DNA of 8,584 bases from CAZCWX01 sp964502465 (GCA_964502465.1 CAZCWX010000427.1:1-8584), one strand, 5' to 3'; counted from the stretch's first letter, positions 1 through 6,164 are shown. Translations and numbers: made by a program. The notes: generated from the sequence alone by a model not told the origin.

Positions 1-1
1 G

Positions 2-702
2 CCAGCTTGGTTCGTCAGCGGGCCTGTCTCGGCACTGGCACGGAATGGTTTTCCTGCCATTGCTGCTGTGTTTGAGAGCCCAACAGAAGGGCAGGTTGTC
101 TCGGGCGTTGGCATCATTCGTGGCTGGAGCTTTTCTGAAAGAGGAAGTGTGCCCATCGGACTCGTTATTGATGAACAGGCAGACGATCTTATCCCCTGCT
201 GTTCAGAACGAGCAGATGTGGCTGCGGCCTTTCCTGATAATCCACATGCGCTTAACAGCGGTTGGGGAACAGTCTTCAACTATGGCCTGTTAACCGCCGG
301 TCCACATACGATCGGTGTCAATGCGGCCTATTGGGGATACAGTGTCCTTAGGAGCCGAGCAGAAATAAGTTGATCGTTCTCATATTGTGGTGCAGGCGTC
401 CCGCCTGCATTGTGAAGGGCAGGCCAGAGGCCCGCACCACAAGAATTGACCCAGTTATTCTTGCCCAGGTCTTTATTAATAGGCATACCGTGACAGTGGT
501 GAAGCCAGGGGGGTTTGAATTTCTCGACCAGTTTGATTTCTCCGCAGCACAAATCATGGTGCGACATCCATGGTCCGCTGGGATTCAGTTGGCCGGAGTG
601 CAGGTACGTGACAAAGCCACGCAGCAGACCAAGATGCTCGATGTCGAGTTGCGCTGGTTTGAGCACTCACAGGCTCTGGGTCTTGTCGCGGCGGGTGGGT
701 AG
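2..702 (+). pseudogene. 3' part of a surface/Ig-like domain protein gene, split by a repeat insertion
   Basis: The reading frame is open from base 2 and has no start inside the window, so the gene begins upstream. In frame 2 it encodes a recognisable repeat-type domain (FESPTEGQVVSGVGIIRGW ... RADVAAAFPDNPHALNSGWG ... LLTAGPHTIGV) that I know from secreted or cell-surface bacterial proteins of unknown function. The frame ends at TGA 371-373, just inside foreign-looking sequence. The matching C-terminal part resumes in frame 1 near 484 (HTVTVVKPGGFEFLDQ ... LDVELRWFEHSQALGL) and stops at TAG 700-702. Removing roughly 359-483 (125 nt, which is 2 mod 3) would rejoin the frames as ...VLRSR/HTVTV.... 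A hairpin-rich element found again at 4979-5065 lies exactly in the gap. I infer one gene broken by insertion. The exact boundaries are not resolved, and the family name is tentative. Confidence 0.6.
385..471 (+). repeat. 87-bp hairpin-rich repeat element, copy 1 (inside the broken gene)
   Basis: This block matches 4979-5065 with one mismatch (C452 versus A5046). It is bounded by a 9-bp inverted repeat, TTGTGGTGC at 385-393 and GCACCACAA at 434-442. Inside are a strong hairpin (TGCAGGCG 391-398, loop TCC, CGCCTGCA 402-409) and a small one (GGCC 422-425, AGA, GGCC 429-432). Further out, the sequence at 364-380 is an imperfect inverted match to 443-460, so the complete element may be larger than the shared core. 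It has no coding capacity of its own. It looks like a non-autonomous palindromic or MITE/REP-type repeat. Confidence 0.85.
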
Positions 703-757
703 CGCATATTCATTTGCGACCCAGTTCTGCCTGGCGGCGAAATCCCTCCCATCGTAA

Positions 758-806
758 ACCCTCAGGCCTCCAGCCTCTAGCCCTTAGCCTCCAGCCTCTA
801 GCCTCA
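758..806 (+). repeat. Heptamer tandem array, AGCCTCN family, seven units
   Basis: Seven consecutive 7-bp units fit the consensus AGCCTCN, for example AGCCTCT at 772-778 and again at 793-799, and AGCCTCC at 786-792. The three deviant units are ACCCTCA, GGCCTCC and AGCCCTT. The array lies in the 155-bp spacer between the broken gene and the nitronate monooxygenase gene, about 50 bp before that gene's start. I see no convincing promoter in the rest of the spacer. Confidence 0.8.
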
Positions 807-857
807 AGTCGCTTCTAGTGATAAAGCCCTCACAGTCTTTCTCATGAGGAGGGACAT

Positions 858-1859
858 ATGCTGAAAACTGCACTTTGCCGGCAACTTGGCATTGACTATC
901 CAATTTTTTCCGTGGGTATGGGAGGCGGGATGGCAGGGCCGGAACTCGCAGCCGCTGTGTCGAACGCTGGCGCCTGTGGGGTGCTCGGCATGGGTGGATT
1001 GCCCGCGCCATACATTCGCCAACAGATCCAACAACTACGGACGCTGACTAACAAGCCCTTTGGCATCAACATTATCCTGCCTCTGTTGCAGGAAGGGCAA
1101 ATTGAAACTTGCCTTGATGAGAAAGTTCCTATTCTCGTTCTCTTTTGGGGAGATCCAAACCCTTACGTTGAGGAAGCGCACCGTCGCGGTACGAAAGTCT
1201 TTATCCAGGTAGGATCAGTGGAAGAGGCAAAGACCGCAGCCGAAGCTGGGGTTGATGCCATTATTGCTCAGGGTGTCGAAGCGGGCGGGCATGTGAAAAG
1301 TACCACTTCACTCTCGACGATCGTTCCGTCGGTGGTTGAAGCAGTGAAACCGCTACCAGTCATCGCTGCTGGTGGGATTGCCAATGGCAGAGGTGTGGTA
1401 GCGGCGCTCAGTCTTGGTGCTCAAGCAGTTTCTATGGGCACCCGTTTTCTTTGTAGCGAGGAGACGGAGGTACTCCGTGCCTATAAAGAACGAGTGGTCA
1501 AGAGCAAGGCTGAAGACACGGTCTACACCTTTCTGTTTGATGTGGGATGGCCAGATGCTGCTCACCGAGTCTTGCGCAACAAGGCTATTGACGAATGGGA
1601 AGCGACGGGTCGTCCGGCCAGCGGGCAACGACCGGGTGAAGGCAGTGCTCTCGGCACGATGACGCTCGCCGGAACCACAGTAGAGGTGCCGAAATATGCC
1701 GTGTTTCCGCCCATGCCTGGTTTTACCGGGGATATTGAACTGACCGCGCTCTATGCGGGTGAATCATGCAGTTTAATCAATGATATTAAGCCCGCAGCGC
1801 ACATCGTGCGTGATGTTGTACGCGAGGCGGAGATAGTTCTTGAGCAAATGAGAAAATAA
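858..1859 (+). CDS. Nitronate monooxygenase / 2-nitropropane dioxygenase family flavoprotein
   Basis: A 333-residue FMN-dependent TIM-barrel enzyme of the nitronate monooxygenase (2-nitropropane dioxygenase) family, presumably cytosolic. The family oxidises alkyl nitronates to carbonyl compounds and nitrite using O2. The N-terminus has the typical PIFSVGMGGGMAG stretch (residues 15-27) and GVLGMGG (41-47). AQGVEAGGH ends in His145, at the place of the family's catalytic histidine. AAGGIANG (170-177) and SMGTRF (192-197) form the phosphate/FMN-binding end of the barrel. Length is normal. The ATG is preceded by a strong GAGGAGGG Shine-Dalgarno at 846-853. The same fold includes FabK-like enoyl-ACP reductases and flavoproteins of unproven substrate, so the exact reaction is uncertain. 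It is the first intact gene of a same-strand series leading to a ring-cleavage dioxygenase, but a 142-bp repeat-filled spacer separates it from the next gene. Confidence 0.88.
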   Translation: MLKTALCRQLGIDYPIFSVGMGGGMAGPELAAAVSNAGACGVLGMGGLPAPYIRQQIQQLRTLTNKPFGINIILPLLQEGQIETCLDEKVPILVLFWGDPNPYVEEAHRRGTKVFIQVGSVEEAKTAAEAGVDAIIAQGVEAGGHVKSTTSLSTIVPSVVEAVKPLPVIAAGGIANGRGVVAALSLGAQAVSMGTRFLCSEETEVLRAYKERVVKSKAEDTVYTFLFDVGWPDAAHRVLRNKAIDEWEATGRPASGQRPGEGSALGTMTLAGTTVEVPKYAVFPPMPGFTGDIELTALYAGESCSLINDIKPAAHIVRDVVREAEIVLEQMRK

Positions 1860-1861
1860 GC

Positions 1862-1889
1862 CATCAGCGGTCAGCGATGAACAGTCAGT
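1862..1889 (-). repeat. Heptamer array (GCTGANN family), inverted arm
   Basis: Four 7-bp units start 2 nt after the monooxygenase stop codon: CATCAGC, GGTCAGC, then the degenerate GATGAAC and AGTCAGT. Read on the minus strand they follow the consensus GCTGANN seen on the plus strand at 1957-1991. The two arrays therefore form an inverted pair flanking about 67 bp. Confidence 0.7.
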
Positions 1890-1956
1890 CGCACCTCTCA
1901 TGTTTTGCCATGAGTCCCAATGACAGACGTGAGGAAGAAACAGGCCATAGAAAAAG

Positions 1957-1991
1957 GCTGAACGCTAATTGCTGATAGCTGAGAGCTGGCG
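1957..1991 (+). repeat. Heptamer array (GCTGANN family), direct arm
   Basis: Five consecutive 7-bp units all begin with GCT: GCTGAAC, GCTAATT, GCTGATA, GCTGAGA, GCTGGCG. The last unit runs into the GGAGG ribosome-binding site of the CoA-transferase gene. It is the inverted partner of the array at 1862-1889. Confidence 0.8.
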
Positions 1992-2001
1992 GAGGAAAAT
2001 G

Positions 2002-3324
2002 ATGAATTGGCGTGCACACTGCAAAGACAAGCTGATCACCGCGCAACAAGCGGCACAGATGATCAAGTCTGGGCAACGGGTCCTGATTGGCTTGGGGACG
2101 GTGGAGCCACAATACATTGCTGCGGCGTTGTGTGATCGCTGGCAAGACCTGCGCGATGTCGAGATCACCACCAGCAACACCATGCACCCATATCCCTGGT
2201 TCGACAAGGAAAAGTCTACCGCGTTTAAGATCCATGCTGGTTACTTGTCTGCGTATTCCCGACCCCTCTACCAGGAAAAACGGATCGAGTTCTCTATCAA
2301 TACTGTATACTCGCCAGCGAAGTGGCTTACCGGTGGACGCTCAGCTGATCTCATGAGTCCCGATGTTTACCTGACCACCGTCTCTCCACCCAATGCCCAA
2401 GGGTTCTGCAGCTTTGGCGAGCAATTGTGGTACTCACGCGCCTGGGTAAAACGCGCGCAGTTGGTGATTGCCGAGGTGAACCCGTTGTTGATTCGCACCG
2501 GGGGTGATAATTACGTGCACGTTGCGGAAATCGACTACCTCGTCGAGCAACCTGAGCCGACGCCTCCGTTTCGCATGTCTCCAATCATTGCCCCAGATGA
2601 ACAGGAGGCAGCAGACAAGATCGGTGCTCTGGTCGCGTCGCTTGTACAGGACGGTGATACGATCCAGATCGGCCTGGGGTCTGTTTCTATGGCTGCGGGG
2701 TTCTATTTGCGGGAGAAAAATGACCTCGGTATCCATTCTGAGATCATTACCTCAGCCATGATCGACCTATACAAACGAGGGGTGATTACTGGCAAGCGAA
2801 AAACTTTATATCCCGAAAAACTGATCGCCACCGGTATGTTTCTCGACCCTGAGGACTACCCCTTTGTCGATGGCAACCCGGTCTTTGAATTGCGCGATGC
2901 GTTTTATACCAATAACCCAGCCGTGATTGCACAAAATCATAATCAGGTCGCCATCAATAACGCCTTGGCGATAGACTTCACCGGACAAGTGACAGCTGAG
3001 GCCTTTGGACCACAGATGTACACCGGTGTGGCTGGACAACTCGACTTTGTCTTAGGAGCCTATTTGTCCCCAGGTGGACGTTCGATTACCGTGCTCCCTG
3101 CAACTGCTCGAGGCGGAACAGTCTCCCGTATTGTCCCGATGTTTCCTGAAGGACAAATCGTGTCTTTGCCACGAACATATATCGATTATGTGGTGACCGA
3201 GTATGGCATCGTCAGCCTGGCAGGCAAGAGCGAGCACAAACGGGCCGAAGCCTTGATTGAGATTGCTCATCCACAGTTTCGCGAGGAACTGCGAGCGGCC
3301 GCGCGCAAGCGGTTTTGGCCATGA
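2002..3324 (+). CDS. Acetyl-CoA hydrolase/transferase family protein (4-hydroxybutyrate CoA-transferase-like)
   Basis: A 440-residue member of the acetyl-CoA hydrolase / 4-hydroxybutyrate CoA-transferase family, which moves CoA between carboxylic acids or hydrolyses the thioester through a glutamyl-CoA intermediate. The N-terminal half carries YLTTVSPPNAQGFCSFG (residues 123-139) and AEVNPLLIRTGGDN (157-170). The C-terminal half has IQIGLGSVS (221-229) and LGIHSEIIT (242-250), whose Glu247 sits where the family's catalytic glutamate is expected. It also has YTGVAGQLDF (340-349), a variant of the GxGGQxDF loop, and VVTEYGIVSLAGKS near the end. The start is ambiguous: ATG codons at 1999 and 2002 are both in frame, and GGAGG at 1991-1995 lies 3 or 6 nt upstream, which favours 2002. 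A TTG at 1969 falls inside the heptamer array and was discarded. The CoA acceptor cannot be read from sequence. A role in disposing of ring-cleavage products is possible but unproven. Confidence 0.88.
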   Translation: MNWRAHCKDKLITAQQAAQMIKSGQRVLIGLGTVEPQYIAAALCDRWQDLRDVEITTSNTMHPYPWFDKEKSTAFKIHAGYLSAYSRPLYQEKRIEFSINTVYSPAKWLTGGRSADLMSPDVYLTTVSPPNAQGFCSFGEQLWYSRAWVKRAQLVIAEVNPLLIRTGGDNYVHVAEIDYLVEQPEPTPPFRMSPIIAPDEQEAADKIGALVASLVQDGDTIQIGLGSVSMAAGFYLREKNDLGIHSEIITSAMIDLYKRGVITGKRKTLYPEKLIATGMFLDPEDYPFVDGNPVFELRDAFYTNNPAVIAQNHNQVAINNALAIDFTGQVTAEAFGPQMYTGVAGQLDFVLGAYLSPGGRSITVLPATARGGTVSRIVPMFPEGQIVSLPRTYIDYVVTEYGIVSLAGKSEHKRAEALIEIAHPQFREELRAAARKRFWP

Positions 3325-3378
3325 GCTGATATGGTATTGAACCCGGATGGTAGGTATGTCACACGCTAAGGAGCAGGC

Positions 3379-4074
3379 ATGAAGGAATCGCTGATTTTGT
3401 TGTCGTGGTGGGTACTGTTCGCTGGGACACACATTCTCTTGTCCTCCTCTCGTGTCCGTCCGAAACTCGTGGCACGGTTGGGAGAGCGCCCTTTTCTCGG
3501 TCTGTACTCTGTGATCGCGTTTGTGACGCTGATTCCCCTGTTTGTCTACTACTTTCGTCATCCTCATGCTGGTCCCTATTTCTGGCAAACCTTTGGTCCC
3601 TATTTGCTTGCGCGAGATGTCAATCTGCTGTTCATGGCGCTCGCTTTTGTCCTCCTCATTGGTGGGCTGGTGTCACGTCCGCCTAGCGCGATGATGGTCA
3701 GCGGTACGCCTGAGCCGTATGGACTCACCCGGATTACCCGCCATCCAGTATTGTCTGCTTTTTTTCTCTTTGGTATCGCTCACTGCCTGGTCGCGAATCG
3801 TACGCTCGGTGATCTGATCTTCTTTGGCGGGTTTGCGGTGTTTGCCTGGGTAGGAGCCTGGCATCAGGATTTACGTAAAGTGGTTGATATCCCAGGCTAC
3901 GCCGAGTTCAAAGAAGCAACTTCCTTTCTCCCCTTTGCGGCGATCATCACCAAAAAACAGCCATTCCCGCGCGGCGAGTTGCGCTGGGGAGTAATTTTCA
4001 TTGCGCTCATTGTGTTTTATGTTGTGCGAGCATTCCACCCCAACCTCTTTGGGGGGGTATTGATGATTCTCTAA
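3379..4074 (+). CDS. NnrU family integral membrane protein
   Basis: A 231-residue protein with about six hydrophobic segments (roughly residues 5-22, 40-58, 82-99, 124-140, 146-162, 203-219), so it lies in the cytoplasmic membrane. It matches the NnrU family: an early THILLSS with His18, and YGLTRITRHPVLSAFFLFG with His122, followed by His135. NnrU was named from genes linked to nitric-oxide/nitrite metabolism in denitrifiers. Its biochemical role in bacteria is unsettled. Plant relatives (15-cis-zeta-carotene isomerase) bind heme through histidines. The start is supported by AAGGAG at 3368-3373. It lies 54 bp after the CoA-transferase and 14 bp before the next small membrane protein, so those two are likely co-transcribed with it. 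The family call is good; the function is unknown. Confidence 0.82.
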   Translation: MKESLILLSWWVLFAGTHILLSSSRVRPKLVARLGERPFLGLYSVIAFVTLIPLFVYYFRHPHAGPYFWQTFGPYLLARDVNLLFMALAFVLLIGGLVSRPPSAMMVSGTPEPYGLTRITRHPVLSAFFLFGIAHCLVANRTLGDLIFFGGFAVFAWVGAWHQDLRKVVDIPGYAEFKEATSFLPFAAIITKKQPFPRGELRWGVIFIALIVFYVVRAFHPNLFGGVLMIL

Positions 4075-4088
4075 CAGGTAGGAGCAGG

Positions 4089-4373
4089 ATGAGCGCAGAA
4101 ACCTTACAGCACGTGTGGGACTGGTTACTCGGTCTGTCGAAGGTTCAGCTTATTTTGCTCGGCGGATCAATCTCGCTGTTGGTCGCCGTCAGTAAAATCA
4201 TGCGGTTTTTCTTCCTACTGGGACTCCTTGTTATCTTTCTGACAACGTTTCTCCCTGAAATTACCAAACGCTATGAGAACAGCCCGTTGCCAGCGGTGGT
4301 GAAGGAACTGGTGCGGAAGGGAGTCGAAGCGACGCAGGATCCGGCTCCGCCTCAGCCTGAGCCCAAGGAATAG
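4089..4373 (+). CDS. Small two-helix membrane protein of unknown function
   Basis: A 94-residue protein that I do not recognise. It has two hydrophobic stretches, about residues 19-35 and 39-56, separated by a short basic turn (SKIMR). A polar tail follows, with a charged region (KELVRKGVEATQD) and a proline-rich end (PAPPQPEPKE). The likely topology is a hairpin in the cytoplasmic membrane with both ends on the same side. The ATG follows GGAGCAGG at 4081-4088, and the gene starts only 14 nt after the NnrU stop. Tight spacing and a good ribosome site support it as a real gene translated with NnrU, possibly as an accessory subunit. The partnership is inference. Confidence 0.7.
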   Translation: MSAETLQHVWDWLLGLSKVQLILLGGSISLLVAVSKIMRFFFLLGLLVIFLTTFLPEITKRYENSPLPAVVKELVRKGVEATQDPAPPQPEPKE

Positions 4374-4450
4374 TGCGAGTCCATAACTCTTGTTCATTCA
4401 GTGATTTCTTTCTGGCACAGTGAGGCAGCTGTTTCTACAAAGGAGGCAGT

Positions 4451-4945
4451 ATGAAACCGACCAGAGATACCCCACTATCCGGCAGTATGGCGCACTACAC
4501 GAAAGGTGGGGTCGATATCGTCGATCCTCGCGAAAACCTCAAACGGTACGTCTACTCGAACGTCTACGAGATTGGTGCGCGGGCGAAGCCGTATGAAAAA
4601 CTAGCGGTGGCCAAAAACGGGCCGTATGTCGTTGAATGTCTGGTGGCTGAAGGCTCTATGCCAGAATGGCGACTGCAGCCGCATGATGAATTCCTCCTGT
4701 GTCTGGAAGGCGAGGTGCGGATCGATTTCATCGAACCGCGCACCGAGTTGCCACCTGGTGGACACGCCGAGGTGCCTGGGGAAGCAGTCGGGTATATTAT
4801 CGCGCGCGAGGGGAATTTATGTTTGTTGCCAAAAGGGATGGCATATAAGCTGAGCGCTTTCCGTCGTTCGCTCTTGCTTCAGCAGGCCAAGCAGAGCAAA
4901 GATACGGTATTTGCCTGGGAAGAGATTTGTGAGGGGTGGAAGTAA
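4451..4945 (+). CDS. Hydroquinone 1,2-dioxygenase small subunit (HapC/PnpC-like)
   Basis: A 164-residue cupin-like protein matching the small (about 18 kDa) subunit of two-subunit hydroquinone dioxygenases. The recognisable family block is LKRYVYSNVYE (residues 30-40) followed by PYEKLAVAKN (47-56). HDEFLLCLEGEVRIDF (78-93) is a cupin strand pair, and LLPKGMAYKL (125-134) comes near the end. In the characterised enzymes (HapC with HapD, PnpC with PnpD) this subunit lacks the catalytic metal and is needed for the heteromeric complex. Length agrees with the family. A very strong AAAGGAGG at 4439-4446 fixes the ATG. The 77-bp gap before it shows no clear terminator or promoter. The large subunit follows after an unusual 231-bp repeat-filled gap rather than the close spacing expected of two subunits of one enzyme. 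Confidence 0.85.
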   Translation: MKPTRDTPLSGSMAHYTKGGVDIVDPRENLKRYVYSNVYEIGARAKPYEKLAVAKNGPYVVECLVAEGSMPEWRLQPHDEFLLCLEGEVRIDFIEPRTELPPGGHAEVPGEAVGYIIAREGNLCLLPKGMAYKLSAFRRSLLLQQAKQSKDTVFAWEEICEGWK

Positions 4946-4950
4946 AAAGC

Positions 4951-4978
4951 AGTCAGCTGTGAGCGGTCAGCTTTTAGC
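4951..4978 (-). repeat. Heptamer array (GCTGANN family) after the small-subunit stop codon
   Basis: Four 7-bp units ending in AGC: AGTCAGC, TGTGAGC, GGTCAGC, TTTTAGC. A weaker unit at 4944-4950 overlaps the stop codon. On the minus strand this is the same GCTNANN family as at 1862-1889; the string GCGGTCAGC occurs in both. The array ends exactly where the 87-bp element begins. Confidence 0.75.
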
Positions 4979-5065
4979 TTGTGGTGCAGGCGTCCCGCCT
5001 GCATTGTGAAGGGCAGGCCAGAGGCCCGCACCACAAGAATTGACCAAGTTATTCTTGCCCAGGTC
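4979..5065 (+). repeat. 87-bp hairpin-rich repeat element, copy 2 (between dioxygenase subunit genes)
   Basis: This copy is identical to 385-471 except for A at 5046. Here the terminal inverted repeat is 10 bp: CTTGTGGTGC 4978-4987 with GCACCACAAG 5028-5037. The internal TGCAGGCG/CGCCTGCA hairpin is at 4985-4992 and 4996-5003. It abuts the heptamer array on the left. The similarity to copy 1 stops abruptly at both ends. Confidence 0.88.
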
Positions 5066-5106
5066 CCTTAAGGTGACCGGAGAGGAAAGTTCGCTAACCG
5101 TTTGTG

Positions 5107-5145
5107 CTGAGCCCTTCGACTGCGCTCAGGACAGGCTTGTCGAAG
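5107..5145 (+). repeat. REP-like palindromic repeat before the large dioxygenase subunit gene
   Basis: Two inverted repeats interleave. CTGAGC 5107-5112 pairs with GCTCAG 5124-5129, and CTTCGAC 5114-5120 pairs with GTCGAAG 5139-5145. The sequence is of the widespread GAGCCCTTCGAC...GTCGAAG type that I recognise from dispersed repeats in many bacterial genomes. When misread as protein it gives the tell-tale peptide PFDCAQDRL. It ends 18 bp before the TAGGAGGTG ribosome site of the next gene. Confidence 0.75.
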
Positions 5146-5176
5146 TACGAATCGACCATTTGGTAGGAGGTGCACT

Positions 5177-6136
5177 ATGGACACGTATCAAGAATTTCAA
5201 CTCGGCCAGTTCCGTTTTGCGCGCGACGACTATTTTGCGCGTATCTCCTTCCCTACCCAGGCTGGTAAGCAGATGGAACATAAGATTGACATCGATGCAT
5301 TCCTCAGACCGCTGCAGCGGGATGTTGCCTGGAGCTTCTTCTATGGCATGGTGAAGTTCGACGATGTCTTTGGCACTATCAACCACTACGGCACGGTCGA
5401 GGTCTTCGGCGGGAAATATCACAAAACTCTTCGCCAGAGTGGTCTGTGGCACGCGGAGGAACTTGGCCGTGGTGAGGTCGAACGGGTCTTTACCCTCATG
5501 CTTGAAGACTGGATCCCCGCCGATTTCGACCCCTTTGCGGCACCACGCGAGACCGGTTCGGCAGTGGGTCCCAAACGGGACGGCAACCCGGCGGCGATCC
5601 ACCGCAAACGGATCGTAACGACCCGCATTGTCAAACAAGAAGACCGGCAAGATCCAGAGTTCCCGATCAACGAGGCATTCAAAGGCATACCGCTCCACTA
5701 TGGCGAGATGCACCTCAAGCCGGGTCATGAACACAAGTTTGGTTTGGTAAACCTGTATGAATACCTGGCACGCTCAGACGTGACCTGGAACCCATCGATT
5801 GTGTCCATAGTAGAGCACAGCTTATTCTGCCCAACCACCGAGGAGCATAAGCTGCCAGTCAAACATGGGAACGATCGGGTCGAGTGGTTCATTCAATTGA
5901 ATGGACAGATCGACTGGGAGGTCTGTGACCAGAACACGGGCGAACTCAGAGCCTTCGTGCATATGCGCCCAGGTGACGTCTGTGCTATGCCAGCAGACAT
6001 TCAGCATCAAGGGGTTGCGCCCGAGCGCTCGATGCTGTTGGTGTGGGAAAATGCGGATCCCCAGATGCCTGAGAAAATCCGTACTGGTACGGTTCCGGGA
6101 GATCCAGACAAGATGGTCACCATGAAAGAAGTCTAG
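5177..6136 (+). CDS. Hydroquinone 1,2-dioxygenase large (catalytic) subunit (HapD/PnpD-like)
   Basis: A 319-residue protein matching the large (about 36-38 kDa) subunit of two-subunit hydroquinone dioxygenases, which cleave hydroquinone with O2 and Fe(II) to 4-hydroxymuconic semialdehyde. Family blocks in order: FRFARDDYFARISFPT (12-27), RDVAWSFFYG (48-57), FGTINHYGTVEVF (65-77), DPFAAPRETGSAVGPK (118-133), RSDVTWNPSI (199-208), SLFCPTTEE (215-223), HGNDRVEWF (230-238), MPADIQHQG (271-279) and MLLVWEN (286-292). The metal ligands reported for PnpD are His256, Asn258, Glu262 and His303. They correspond here to His230, Asn232, Glu236 and His277, with identical spacing (2, 6 and 47). TAGGAGGTG at 5164-5172 supports the ATG. 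The next gene starts 28 bp downstream. Hydroquinone is the family's main substrate; substituted hydroquinones or aminophenol remain possible. Confidence 0.9.
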   Translation: MDTYQEFQLGQFRFARDDYFARISFPTQAGKQMEHKIDIDAFLRPLQRDVAWSFFYGMVKFDDVFGTINHYGTVEVFGGKYHKTLRQSGLWHAEELGRGEVERVFTLMLEDWIPADFDPFAAPRETGSAVGPKRDGNPAAIHRKRIVTTRIVKQEDRQDPEFPINEAFKGIPLHYGEMHLKPGHEHKFGLVNLYEYLARSDVTWNPSIVSIVEHSLFCPTTEEHKLPVKHGNDRVEWFIQLNGQIDWEVCDQNTGELRAFVHMRPGDVCAMPADIQHQGVAPERSMLLVWENADPQMPEKIRTGTVPGDPDKMVTMKEV

Positions 6137-6164
6137 AGTCTCCGCAATACAGAAAGGAGAAGAT

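Noticed and set aside
370..702. Frame 370-702 as an independent gene
   Set aside because: Its first third is translated repeat element. Only the part after about 484 looks like protein, and it continues the domain interrupted upstream.
758..806. CRISPR array
   Set aside because: The unit is 7 bp with no spacers. It is a simple heptamer tandem repeat, and nothing elsewhere in the window has a repeat-spacer layout.
1897..1914. CTCATG/CATGAG hairpin as a terminator after the monooxygenase
   Set aside because: The stem is only 6 bp, AT-containing, and has no T-run after it.
1969..2001. TTG at 1969 as the CoA-transferase start
   Set aside because: It lies within the heptamer array with no ribosome site. 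GGAGG at 1991-1995 points to ATG 2002 (or 1999).
3052..3588. Minus-strand open frame of 178 codons across the CoA-transferase and NnrU genes
   Set aside because: It spans the junction of two well-supported plus-strand genes and has no recognisable domain.
5040..5354. Plus-strand open frame of 104 codons starting in the 87-bp element
   Set aside because: It reads through the repeat and the REP-like palindrome, giving the artefact peptide PFDCAQDRL, then overlaps the dioxygenase large subunit in another frame.
5126..5734. Minus-strand open frame of 202 codons opposite the dioxygenase large subunit
   Set aside because: It overlaps strongly conserved coding sequence with intact family motifs on the plus strand, and its own translation matches no family I recognise.
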